Assembly (NCBI RefSeq): GCF_014645535.1
Contig: NZ_BMLX01000010.1
Coordinates: forward strand, 20,672 to 79,070
Direction: 5' to 3'
Source: Silvimonas iriomotensis
Lineage (GTDB): Bacteria; Pseudomonadota; Gammaproteobacteria; Burkholderiales; Chitinibacteraceae
Length of the DNA stretch: 58,399 nucleotides
Shown: piece by piece, positions 18,031 through 25,765 of the stretch
How the letters are laid out: each line of letters opens with the position of its first letter
How positions within the stretch are numbered: the stretch's first letter is position 1
Notes under the pieces: generated by a model
What the model saw: only the letters and a program-made list of their open reading frames with translations
Databases searched by the model: none
Told to the model about the DNA's origin: nothing
Position numbers and translations under genes: made by a program

Positions 18031-18954
18031 ATGAAGCCCCGTATCCCGCCCCTGCCCGCCCTGCGGGCGCTGGAAACCGCCGCCCGCCTGCACAGTTTCA
18101 CCCGTGCGGCACAAGAACTGAACGTGACGCACAGCGCGATCAGCCACCACCTGCGGGCGCTGGAAGACGAGTTGGGAACAGTCCTCTTCAACCGCTCGGG
18201 CCCGCGCATGATCCCGACGCCGGCTTGCGAGCGGCTGGCCGCGGCCGTGCGCAAGTCGCTGGAAGACCTGGCCGACGCGCTGGACCAGGCCCGAGCCCAG
18301 GGGGCTGGCGTGACCAATCTGCAAGTCAGCGTGATGGCTGACTTTGCCAGTGCCTGGCTGATACGCCGGTTAGCGGCATTTGCTGAGCAACATCCGGATA
18401 TCGAATTGATGTTGCGCATTCACTACCAGCTGGAACCGCCGGACCCGGACAGCGTGGATATCGGCATCTGGCACCGGCGCATCAACCGCAAGGGTTATCT
18501 GTGCCGCAAATTGCTGGATGACCGGGTCATTGCCGTGGCCAGCCCCACCCTGCTGGCGCGCTACCCGGGCTATACGCTGGCCGACGTTCCGCGCATGCCC
18601 ATGCTGCGCTGGACCATGCGTTCATGGCGTGACTGGCTGACCGCCGCAGGTTTGCCGCCGGATGAACCCGAGCGCGGGCCGGTGTTTGATGATCCGGGCA
18701 TCATGCTGCAAGCCGCCGTGGCCGGTCAGGGCCTGGCCACCGCCCGCTGGCGCATGGCGCGGCACGATATCGAGAACGGCAATCTGGTGCAGATCGGGGA
18801 TATCTCTATCCCTGCCAGCATGGAGTACTTTGTAGCCTGGCGGGAAAACCACGTGCGCGAGGCAGCCATCACGCGCTTTTATCAGTGGCTCAACACCCAG
18901 CTGGAAAACGACGCGCCCGCGCCGGGCGGCCCGCTCAGCCCGGCAGGGAATTGA
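18031..18954 (+). CDS. LysR-family transcriptional regulator (GcvA-like)
   Basis: The 307-residue regulator has an N-terminal winged helix-turn-helix (about 8-66) with LPALRALETAARLHSFTRAA and HSAISHHLRALEDELG, as in GcvA-type LysR proteins. A periplasmic-binding-like effector domain follows (about 95-295). It is divergent from the MFS transporter and shares the dyad at 17949-17965, the usual arrangement for a LysR protein and its target. Its last 20 bases overlap the end of the convergent LysR gene. The ligand is unknown. Confidence 0.88.
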   Translation: MKPRIPPLPALRALETAARLHSFTRAAQELNVTHSAISHHLRALEDELGTVLFNRSGPRMIPTPACERLAAAVRKSLEDLADALDQARAQGAGVTNLQVSVMADFASAWLIRRLAAFAEQHPDIELMLRIHYQLEPPDPDSVDIGIWHRRINRKGYLCRKLLDDRVIAVASPTLLARYPGYTLADVPRMPMLRWTMRSWRDWLTAAGLPPDEPERGPVFDDPGIMLQAAVAGQGLATARWRMARHDIENGNLVQIGDISIPASMEYFVAWRENHVREAAITRFYQWLNTQLENDAPAPGGPLSPAGN

Positions 18955-19879
18955 TGGTGACCCACGGCGCCGGTTTGGAGAACGGCGTATCGGTGAGCAA
19001 GGCCTCTACCGCATCCAGAAAATGCCGGCTCTTGGCGGGCATCAGGCTGCGTGCCGGCAGCAAGGCGTAAATGCGCAGCGGATTGGGCTCGTACCCTGGC
19101 AACAGCGGCACCAGGCGGCCCGCATCGCACTCATCTTCGCAAAAACTGCGCGCCAGCACGGTAGCACCAAGGCCGGAGACCGCAGCCCGCACCCGCAGCC
19201 AGGCATTGGCGGTACGCAAACGCGGGTGCAGCGGCACGACCATGGATTCGCGCTCATCCGGGCTGGAGAAAGTCCACTCGCTTTCATAAGGCGCGGCAAT
19301 CAGCGGCCAGTGGGCCAGATCGGCCGGAGTACGCGGCAGGCCATAACGGGCCACCAGTTCCGGCGAGGCAAACAGGCTGCGCGAGGTATCAAACACGCGC
19401 CGCGCCACCTGGCGCGAATCCGGCAAGGGCAAGGCCGTCACCACAAAGGCGATGTCATAGCCATCGGCCAGCGGATCAACAATACCGGAGACAACATCGA
19501 CTTCAATCGACAATTTGGGGTGGCGCAGCATCATTTCGGTGATGACATCCCCCAGCTGCATGCTGCCGAACTCGTACGTCGCGGCGATGCGCAAGACGCC
19601 GCCCAGCGAGGCATCACCGGCATCCACGTGATCGGCAATATCTTCCAGCCGCTCGAACAACGGGCCGATCTCTTGCATCAGCCGCTCGCCGTCTTCGGTC
19701 AGCCGCATGCGCCGCGTACTGCGTTCCAGCAAGCGCACACCCAGGCGCTGTTCCAGTCTGGCCACCGCCATGCTGACCGTTGACTTGGGTACATCCATGC
19801 GTTCTGCCGCACGGGTAAACCCGCCCAGTCTGGCAACGCTCACAAAGCAGTGCCAGTCGTTCCAGTCATTTGTTCTCAT
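18935..19879 (-). CDS. LysR-family transcriptional regulator
   Basis: The 314-residue regulator starts with DWNDWHCFVSVARLGGFTRAA, and the recognition region VPKSTVSMAVARLEQRLGVRLLERSTRRM belongs to the CrgA/AaeR-like branch of LysR proteins. The effector domain covers about 90-300. No adjacent divergent target gene is present: the upstream side (19880-20259) holds no supported gene. Its 3' end overlaps the convergent LysR gene by 20 bases. A small dyad near its start suggests autoregulation. Confidence 0.88.
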   Translation of the reverse strand: MRTNDWNDWHCFVSVARLGGFTRAAERMDVPKSTVSMAVARLEQRLGVRLLERSTRRMRLTEDGERLMQEIGPLFERLEDIADHVDAGDASLGGVLRIAATYEFGSMQLGDVITEMMLRHPKLSIEVDVVSGIVDPLADGYDIAFVVTALPLPDSRQVARRVFDTSRSLFASPELVARYGLPRTPADLAHWPLIAAPYESEWTFSSPDERESMVVPLHPRLRTANAWLRVRAAVSGLGATVLARSFCEDECDAGRLVPLLPGYEPNPLRIYALLPARSLMPAKSRHFLDAVEALLTDTPFSKPAPWVTINSLPG

Positions 19880-19883
19880 GGTT

Positions 19884-19898
19884 GGACAATATATCCAT
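19884..19898 (-). promoter_or_regulatory. Dyad upstream of LysR gene
   Basis: TGGA-CAATATA-TCCA begins five bases before the LysR start codon on the minus strand. It is an AT-centred inverted repeat with 4-base arms, consistent with an autoregulatory site or a core promoter. Evidence is sequence symmetry and position only. Confidence 0.35.
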
Positions 19899-20259
19899 TA
19901 TTGGGTGGTTTATCCAGGGGTAGGATTTGGCCTATTATTTGCCAGAACAAACAATCAAACCCCGCAAACATGCGTGCGGCGAACAATAACCCTGTAGCAC
20001 CAGGGGATATCCAGCTACCGTGCAGCGCGGCACCGGCGGCCATTTGTTTAACTGTTCAATCATCGGGACAACACACTGGCATATCAAGGCCCCGCCCAAA
20101 CAAACAGACCGGCGTGAAAACATTGCAAATCAAGATCACGACGGATCGCACCCGCCATGCAAGGGGATACACGAAGCTGCAGCAAGCAAGGCCGATTTTC
20201 AGAACAGCAAGCGCCTGAACAAACAGAAGTACCCTGCGTTTCCAGCGCCCGCAATACCG
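19899..20259. other. Gene-free stretch between two LysR genes
   Basis: No open frame here has credible start signals or family resemblance. The left end must contain the promoter of the LysR gene at 18935-19879. I see no terminator, tRNA or repeat. It could hold a decayed target gene of one of the flanking regulators. Confidence 0.5.
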
Positions 20260-21216
20260 TCAGACCTGCGCGTCTTCCCCCGGTGTTGCGGGACTTTTTT
20301 TGCCTGCCTGCACGCTGCGCAGCACCTGCGGACGCGCGTCCTCAAACTGTTTGACCTCATCAATCAACCAGGCCGAAAAATCCTTGAGTTTGCGCGTGCC
20401 GTCGGTCCGCCCCGGCCAGACCAGCCAGTAACCGCGGTTGGGGTACGGCACGCTGATCGGGCCCAGTTGCACCAGTTCACCGCGCGCCAGCAAACCGGCC
20501 ACCAGCGAAAAACGCGTCAGTGCGATCCCCAGCCCCAGCTTGAGCGCTTCGATCAGCAAGTTGGAGTCATTGCAATGCAGGCCATCGGGCTCGGCCGCGC
20601 TGATGCCGGCAGCCTGAAACCACGGCCGCCAGTTTTCGACTGAGCGCAAAATGGTGCTCTTGAGCATGGCGCGCGGCGTTTGCGGCAGATCACCGCCGTT
20701 GAAGTGCGGTGCGGCAACCGCCACCAGATGGTCCTCAAACAAAAAGCTCTGCTTGACGTCAGGCCACTGCCCGTTGCCCATGCGGATGGCCATATCGACC
20801 ACCCCGCCGCGCAGGTCATCAAACGCCAGGCTGGCGCGCAAGCGAATGCGGTATTCCGGAAACTGCGCCTGAAAACGGGCAAGGCGGGGCAACAACCAGT
20901 GCGATGCAAATGACGGGATGACCGCAATCACCAGTTCATTGGGCCGGGGCCCGGCCAGTACCCATTGGGTCGCTTCCTCGATTTCTGCCAGTGAGGTTCT
21001 GATCTGCATGGCATAAACGCGGCCTTCATCACTCAGGATCAGCCGCTTGCCCTGGCGCTGAAACAAGGGCACGCCCAGGAATTCTTCCAGCGCGCGCAAC
21101 TGATGGCTGACCGCGCCGTGCGTTACACACAATTCTCCGGCCGCCTGCACGACAGAACCCAGGCGGGATACGGCTTCAAACGCCCGCAGGGCGGGCAATG
21201 GCGGCAATTGGGGCAT
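20260..21216 (-). CDS. LysR-family transcriptional regulator (GcvA-like)
   Basis: The 318-residue regulator has the N-terminal pattern PQLPPLPALRAFEAVSRLGSV and HGAVSHQLRALEEFLGVPLF of the GcvA/AmpR branch. The effector domain has IPSFASHWLLPRLARFQAQ. It is divergent from a DUF2917 gene at 21335, a pairing I recall from other betaproteobacteria. A perfect ATCGA-N7-TCGAT dyad lies in the shared intergenic region. It probably controls the DUF2917 and GST genes and itself, which is inference. Confidence 0.88.
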   Translation of the reverse strand: MPQLPPLPALRAFEAVSRLGSVVQAAGELCVTHGAVSHQLRALEEFLGVPLFQRQGKRLILSDEGRVYAMQIRTSLAEIEEATQWVLAGPRPNELVIAVIPSFASHWLLPRLARFQAQFPEYRIRLRASLAFDDLRGGVVDMAIRMGNGQWPDVKQSFLFEDHLVAVAAPHFNGGDLPQTPRAMLKSTILRSVENWRPWFQAAGISAAEPDGLHCNDSNLLIEALKLGLGIALTRFSLVAGLLARGELVQLGPISVPYPNRGYWLVWPGRTDGTRKLKDFSAWLIDEVKQFEDARPQVLRSVQAGKKSPATPGEDAQV

Positions 21217-21248
21217 GGTTTTTCTATGTTAGTTTTGTTCACATAAAC

Positions 21249-21265
21249 ATCGAAAATATATCGAT
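21249..21265. promoter_or_regulatory. Candidate LysR operator before the DUF2917 gene
   Basis: ATCGA-AAATATA-TCGAT is a perfect 5+5 inverted repeat with a 7-base AT spacer, 33 bases from the LysR start and 70 bases from the DUF2917 start. Confidence 0.5.
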
Positions 21266-21334
21266 TTTTATGCCGACGTGCTGCAGATATAGTGAAACCA
21301 CGCAAACCACTGCCACCCCGAAGGCCAGACGACC

Positions 21335-21658
21335 ATGTACAGCGATACCAGACTGATCCTGCAAAACGGCGCCTTGATGCAACTCACCCTGCGCAAGGGC
21401 TACCGCATTACCTGTGATGAGGGTGAAGCCTGGATTACCGTGACCGGTATCTCGCGCGATTTTGTGCTGGCCGGCCACGAAACGCTGGAACTGCCGCCGG
21501 GCCGCGCGCTGATTGAAGGTCATGGCACGCTGCGGGTCATCCGCACCCGGGCCCTGCCGCTGCAAATGACGCTGTGGGGCATCATGCAGCTGTCACGCCT
21601 GGCCCGGCACTTGCGGCGCCGCGCGGTGAATGTGGCTGCCCCTGCTACCCTGCATTAA
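21335..21658 (+). CDS. DUF2917 family protein
   Basis: The 107-residue protein has a cupin-like beta-rich core (QLTLRKGYRITCDEGEAWITV, then FVLAGHETLELPPGRA) that matches DUF2917, a small family of unknown function in betaproteobacteria. The C-terminus is basic (RLARHLRRRAVN). There is no signal peptide. It is divergent from a GcvA-like LysR gene and 21 bases upstream of a GST gene, so the two plus-strand genes are probably one transcript under that regulator. Confidence 0.8.
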   Translation: MYSDTRLILQNGALMQLTLRKGYRITCDEGEAWITVTGISRDFVLAGHETLELPPGRALIEGHGTLRVIRTRALPLQMTLWGIMQLSRLARHLRRRAVNVAAPATLH

Positions 21659-21679
21659 CCCGTCAAGGACGCTTACCGG

Positions 21680-22381
21680 ATGCTCACGCTTTACATCGGC
21701 AACAAAAACTATTCGTCGTGGTCGCTACGCCCCTGGCTTTTGCTGACCCATCTGGGGGCCGACTTTCTGGAGGTCCCGGTGCAGGTACGCGGCCTGGGCC
21801 CCAACGACACGCATCGGCCCTATGCCGACAACGGCCTGGTTCCCGCGCTGCACGATGACGCCATTCATATCTGCGAAAGCCTGGCCATCTGCGAATACGT
21901 AGCCGAGCTTTATCCGCAAGCCTGGCCCGCCGACAGACACGCACGGGCGGTGGCGCGCAGTGTCGCCAGCGAAATGCACGCCGGCTTTGGCGCACTGCGC
22001 AATGCCATGCCCATGAACGTCAAAGCCCGCGCCAAAGGTGGCCCGCTGCCGGCTGCGGTCGCCGCAGATGTAGAGCGCATCTGCCAGCTCTGGCAAGACT
22101 GTCAGGCGCATTTTTCTGGCAACAAAGGCCCATACCTGTTTGGCGACTTCAGTATCGCGGATGCCATGTTCGCCCCGGTGGTCTGGCGCTTCTTTTGCTA
22201 CAACGTGGCCCTGCCGGAAGCGGCGGCGGCCTACCGCGATCTGATGCTCGATCACCCTGGCATGCAGGCATGGGAGCGCGCTGCGCTGGCAGAAACCATC
22301 CATGTGGCGTCCAGCGATGCCAGCCTTGCCCAATGGGGTGGCCCGCGTGAGGGCAATTATCTGGCGGTGGATGCGCTGTAG
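21680..22381 (+). CDS. Glutathione S-transferase family protein
   Basis: The 233-residue protein begins LTLYIGNKNYSSWSLRPWLLL, a thioredoxin-fold glutathione-binding domain with the SSWS serine motif. ICESLAICEYVAEL follows, the beta-4/alpha-3 region that binds the gamma-glutamyl group. The all-helical C-terminal domain (about 90-215) contains GPYLFGDFSIADAMFAPVV. The family conjugates or reduces small electrophiles with glutathione in the cytoplasm; the substrate is unknown. It follows the DUF2917 gene closely. Confidence 0.9.
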   Translation: MLTLYIGNKNYSSWSLRPWLLLTHLGADFLEVPVQVRGLGPNDTHRPYADNGLVPALHDDAIHICESLAICEYVAELYPQAWPADRHARAVARSVASEMHAGFGALRNAMPMNVKARAKGGPLPAAVAADVERICQLWQDCQAHFSGNKGPYLFGDFSIADAMFAPVVWRFFCYNVALPEAAAAYRDLMLDHPGMQAWERAALAETIHVASSDASLAQWGGPREGNYLAVDAL

Positions 22382-22469
22382 GCATCCTCTGCGAACCACG
22401 GCCAACTGCCGGCAACCACAGCACATTGACCCGTGCAAAAGGATTGCAGCATTTTTTTAAGTTACCCCG

Positions 22470-22500
22470 TTGACATGTACCGCCGTTGCCCGGCACGATA
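22470..22500 (+). promoter_or_regulatory. Candidate promoter of the argD leader transcript
   Basis: TTGACA at 22470-22475 is a perfect -35 box. Only weak -10 matches (around CACGATA, 22494-22500) follow at 18-19 bases, so this is a tentative sigma-70 promoter. Transcription from it would start close to 22507 and run into the hairpin at 22649-22687. Confidence 0.4.
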
Positions 22501-22506
22501 AAAAAC

Positions 22507-22614
22507 ATGACTACATTCATCGCCCTGAATCGACGCAACAACGCGGCCGCCCGAGCCTCCTCGGCCGGCCGTGGCGCGTTGCCATGGGCGAGTCGGATAG
22601 CCAGAGCGGGTTAG
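22507..22614 (+). CDS. Possible 35-residue leader peptide, arginine-rich
   Basis: A short open frame begins MTTFIALNRRNNAAARASSA and ends RIARAG. Six of 35 codons are Arg and nine are Ala. It lies between a TTGACA box and a strong intrinsic terminator, immediately before the acetylornithine aminotransferase gene. That layout is what an amino-acid attenuator would look like. Against it, there is no clear Shine-Dalgarno sequence and the Arg codons are scattered, with only one adjacent pair. It could equally be untranslated leader or a small RNA. Confidence 0.3.
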   Translation: MTTFIALNRRNNAAARASSAGRGALPWASRIARAG

Positions 22615-22648
22615 CACCGCCAGCGCCATCACCGACAAGACCAGATCA

Positions 22649-22687
22649 ACGGGCCGCGAGCAAACAACTCGCGGCCCGTTTTTTTTT
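22649..22687 (+). terminator. Strong intrinsic terminator inside the argD 5' leader (candidate attenuator)
   Basis: A perfect 12-bp stem (ACGGGCCGCGAG and its complement) has a CAAACAA loop and nine T residues at 22679-22687. It ends only 23 bases before the argD ATG and upstream of its ribosome-binding site GGAGAAG. It would stop any transcript from upstream unless an alternative fold forms. Confidence 0.92.
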
Positions 22688-22710
22688 GCACTTTGCCCCC
22701 GGAGAAGACA

Positions 22711-23913
22711 ATGACCAGCCTGTACCGCAACACGTCGCACCTGATGTCGATTACCGAACGCCCGCCCGTCATGTTTGTGCGCGGCGCCGGCGCATACCTG
22801 TACGACGAAGCGGGTCTGGCCTATCTGGACTGGATGCAAGGCTGGGCGGTCAATTGTCTGGGGCACGCGCCGGACATTGTCGTCGCGGCGCTGGCCCGGC
22901 AAGCCAGCACGCTGATCACCGCCAGCCCGGCTTTTCACAACCTGCCGGCCATTGAACTGGCCACATTGCTGACCCGCCACAGCGTGCTCGACCAGGTTTT
23001 TCTGTGCAACACCGGGGCCGAAGCCAACGAAGGCGCGATCAAGCTGGCGCGCAAATGGGGCCAACTACACAAAAACGGCGCGTTCGAGGTCATCAGTTTT
23101 GACAAGGCATTCCATGGCCGCACCATCGCCATGATGTCGGCCTCTGGCAAACCGGGCTGGGATACGTATTTTCCGCCGCAGGTGCCAGGCTTCCCCAAAG
23201 CCGTGCTCAATGATCTGGACAGCGTCAAGGCGCTGATCGGCCCGCAGACTGTCGCCATCATGCTCGAACCCATCCAGGGCGAAGGCGGCGTCAATCCGGC
23301 ATCCCTGGCGTTCATGCGCGGCCTGCGTGCGCTGTGCGACGAACACAAACTGTTGCTGATCCTGGATGAAATCCAGACTGGCTGCGGCCGCACCGGCACG
23401 CTGTTTGCCTACGAACAATACGGCATCGAACCCGACGTCATGACGCTGGGCAAGGGTCTGGGCGGCGGCGTGCCGATCGCGGCCTTGCTGGCAAAACAGC
23501 ATTGCAGTGTGTTCCAGCCGGGCGATCAGGGCGGCACGTTTGCCGGCAACCCGCTGACCGCCGCAGTCGGCACCGCCGTGCTGAACGCGCTGCTGGCGCC
23601 AGGCTTCCTGGAAAACGTTGAACTGCGCGGCCAGCAATTGCATGATGGCCTGAGCCAGATCAGCCACGATCTGTCACTGGGCGAAGTACGCGGGGCCGGC
23701 TTGCTGCTGGCACTGGAACTGGGGGCGTCGATCGGGCCGCAGGTGGTGGATGCCGCCCGCCGCAACGGCTTGTTGCTGAACTCGCCGCGCCCGCTCAGCC
23801 TGCGCTTCATGCCGGCGCTCAACAGCACGGAACGGGAAATCCGTGACGGTCTGCGCTTGCTGCGGCAGACGCTGGAACATGTGCTGTGCGGTCAGCAAAC
23901 CGCACAGGTCTGA
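22711..23913 (+). CDS. argD: Class III aminotransferase, acetylornithine transaminase (ArgD)
   Basis: This PLP enzyme interconverts N-acetylornithine/2-oxoglutarate and N-acetylglutamate semialdehyde/glutamate in arginine biosynthesis. It may also act on succinyl-diaminopimelate. The 400-residue product has FLCNTGAEANEGAIKLARKW for phosphate binding, EPIQGEGGVN, ILDEIQTGCGRTG with the PLP Asp, and the Schiff-base Lys248 in TLGKGLGGGVP. The ATG at 22711 follows GGAGAAG. Other arginine genes are not in the window. It sits behind an intrinsic terminator at 22649-22687, so expression through that point must be controlled or start after it. Confidence 0.93.
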   Translation: MTSLYRNTSHLMSITERPPVMFVRGAGAYLYDEAGLAYLDWMQGWAVNCLGHAPDIVVAALARQASTLITASPAFHNLPAIELATLLTRHSVLDQVFLCNTGAEANEGAIKLARKWGQLHKNGAFEVISFDKAFHGRTIAMMSASGKPGWDTYFPPQVPGFPKAVLNDLDSVKALIGPQTVAIMLEPIQGEGGVNPASLAFMRGLRALCDEHKLLLILDEIQTGCGRTGTLFAYEQYGIEPDVMTLGKGLGGGVPIAALLAKQHCSVFQPGDQGGTFAGNPLTAAVGTAVLNALLAPGFLENVELRGQQLHDGLSQISHDLSLGEVRGAGLLLALELGASIGPQVVDAARRNGLLLNSPRPLSLRFMPALNSTEREIRDGLRLLRQTLEHVLCGQQTAQV

Positions 23914-23930
23914 GCGACACGACCACGACC

Positions 23931-23953
23931 GACGGGGCGATGCATGCCCCGTC
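23931..23953. terminator. Hairpin between convergent argD and perM-type genes
   Basis: Perfect 8-bp stem GACGGGGC/GCCCCGTC with a 7-base loop lies in the 47-base convergent gap. It lacks a U tract on either strand, so termination here may be weak or factor-assisted. Confidence 0.5.
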
Positions 23954-23960
23954 TACCCAT

Positions 23961-24980
23961 TCACACCAGGTTGCGCAGCGCCAGTTCACTTTTCAGGTAA
24001 GCGTAGAACACTGGCGCTGCCGCCAGCCCGGCAATACCGAACATGGTTTCCAGCAGCAGCATGGCCAGCAGCAGCTCCCACGCGCTGGCGTGAATGCGGC
24101 TGCCGACGATGCGGGCATTCAGGAAGTATTCCAGTTTGTGGATGACGATCAGGAACACCAGCGAGCCCACGGCAATGGGCAGCGAGTGCGAAAGGCTGAC
24201 CACAAAGATCACTGTGTTGGAGATGAGATTACCAATCACCGGCAACAGCCCGACAATAAACGCCACCAGGACCATGGTCTTGGTCAGCGGCAAATGCACG
24301 CCGCACAGCGGTAACACCACCATCAGATACAGCGCGGTAAAAAACGTGTTAAGCGCGGAAATGCGGATTTGCGCCACCACCACCTGCCGGAACGAGCGCG
24401 TGAACATGCGGGTACGGCAGCGCAGCGCGGCCGCCAGCGGTTTGCTGTTTTCTTCCGGCATGATGTCGTGAATGGCCACCAGCGCGCCAATCACCAGGCC
24501 AATCAGTGCGTGGACAAAAACCTTGCCGGCCTGCGCACCAAACAACCGCATTTCGGTCGAATGGGTACGCAGCCATTCCACTGTCATCTGCCGCGCTTCT
24601 TCCGCGTTATTGGGTAAGTAAGAGGCCAGACTGTCGGGCAAGGTGTCCGAGGCATCATCCAGAATCTGTGCCATTTTCTGGAACAGCGCCGACAACCCGG
24701 TTTCGCTGCGCACAAAAGCCGAAGCCGCCAGCGACAAGCCCACCATGGCCGCGACAATGATGGCCGCCAGCAACAGGGCCGCCAGCAAACGCCCGCGTGA
24801 TCCCTTGGCAAGGCGCGAGACCACGGGCGCAAAGGCGTGGATCAGGATGAACGTGATCATGCCGGCAAACAGGGCCGGAATGAGATTGAGCGCCAGTGAG
24901 GCGAAAATGAACGCGGCGGTGATCAGCAAGGAAGCAATATCAATCTTGCTGCCATACAGCGGCTTGGCGATCTCGGACAT
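23961..24980 (-). CDS. AI-2E family (PerM/UPF0118) membrane protein
   Basis: The 339-residue inner-membrane protein has about seven or eight predicted segments: a hydrophobic N-terminal block (LLITAAFIFASLALNLIPALFAG), a soluble helical stretch (about 85-145), and a C-terminal bundle with AFIVGLLPVIGNLISNTVIF and GLAAAPVFYAYLKSEL. This is the AI-2E family, which includes proposed autoinducer-2 exporters and Na+/H+ antiporters, so the substrate is open. The ATG at 24980 is used because the 12-residue extension upstream is polar and unlike the family. It is convergent with argD. Confidence 0.88.
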   Translation of the reverse strand: MSEIAKPLYGSKIDIASLLITAAFIFASLALNLIPALFAGMITFILIHAFAPVVSRLAKGSRGRLLAALLLAAIIVAAMVGLSLAASAFVRSETGLSALFQKMAQILDDASDTLPDSLASYLPNNAEEARQMTVEWLRTHSTEMRLFGAQAGKVFVHALIGLVIGALVAIHDIMPEENSKPLAAALRCRTRMFTRSFRQVVVAQIRISALNTFFTALYLMVVLPLCGVHLPLTKTMVLVAFIVGLLPVIGNLISNTVIFVVSLSHSLPIAVGSLVFLIVIHKLEYFLNARIVGSRIHASAWELLLAMLLLETMFGIAGLAAAPVFYAYLKSELALRNLV

Positions 24981-25129
24981 GGGTGCGTTGACTCTGTTCT
25001 GTGGTCGAAGCAGCAAAATACGCGGCGTGCCGCGGGTTCATCACTGTAACCTGATGTAGCTTTAATATGGAGCAAACGGTGCCCGGATCAATAGCCCTCA
25101 ACACCGCATTGTGCAACACAGGAGCATGC

Positions 25130-25690
25130 ATGAAACAACTTGAACAACGCCTGGCCCTTCTTTGTGCAACCGCACTACTGCCCGCAGCGGCGTTTGCCGC
25201 CCTGCCCAATGGCGCCAACGCGCCGGACTTTACCACGCAGGCCTCGCTGGGCGGCAAGGTTTACAGCTACAGCCTGGCGGACGCCCTCAAGAAAGGCCCC
25301 GTGGTGCTGTACTTCTACCCTGCCGCCTTCACCACAGGTTGCACGATCGAAGCGCACGACTTTGCCGACGCGGTCGACCAGTACAAATCGCTGGGCGCCA
25401 CGGTGATTGGCGTATCGGCAGACAAGATCGACACGCTGAACAAGTTCTCTGTCTCTGAATGCCGCAGCAAGTTTCCGGTGGCCAGCGACGCTGACCAGAA
25501 AATCATGAAGTCCTACGACGCCGTGCTGGCCTTCAAAACCAGCTACGCCGACCGGATCTCTTACGTGATCACTCCGGATGGCAAGATCATTTACTCCTAC
25601 CAGGCCATGAACCCGGACAAGCACGTTGCCAACACCATCAAGGCACTGCAGGACTGGAAGGCCGGCAAGCCCGTCAGCGTAACAAACTGA
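25130..25690 (+). CDS. Periplasmic peroxiredoxin (AhpC/TSA family)
   Basis: The 186-residue protein has a cleavable signal peptide (KQLEQRLALLCATALLPAAAFA, cut near residue 23) and a peroxiredoxin domain with the active-site loop PAAFTTGCT that carries the peroxidatic Cys. A second Cys, in SVSECRSKFPVASDADQK, may act as the resolving Cys. It would reduce peroxides in the periplasm. The ATG at 25130 follows ACAGGAG and gives the correct signal peptide; the longer in-frame start at 25067 does not. It is monocistronic with its own terminator. Confidence 0.92.
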   Translation: MKQLEQRLALLCATALLPAAAFAALPNGANAPDFTTQASLGGKVYSYSLADALKKGPVVLYFYPAAFTTGCTIEAHDFADAVDQYKSLGATVIGVSADKIDTLNKFSVSECRSKFPVASDADQKIMKSYDAVLAFKTSYADRISYVITPDGKIIYSYQAMNPDKHVANTIKALQDWKAGKPVSVTN

Positions 25691-25705
25691 GCCGGAACGC
25701 CCGCC

Positions 25706-25744
25706 AAAACAAAAGCCCCGCCAGATTCTGGCGGGGCTTTTTTA
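25706..25744. terminator. Bidirectional terminator between peroxiredoxin and efflux operon
   Basis: Perfect 11-bp stem AGCCCCGCCAG/CTGGCGGGGCT with a 3-base loop. Seven T residues follow on the plus strand and an A-rich run precedes it, so it serves both converging transcripts. Confidence 0.92.
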
Positions 25745-25765
25745 CTGACTTGATACCGTGGGCAC

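Noticed and set aside
19935-20123. Minus-strand 62-codon frame between LysR genes
   Set aside because: Cys-rich, no ribosome-binding site, no family resemblance.
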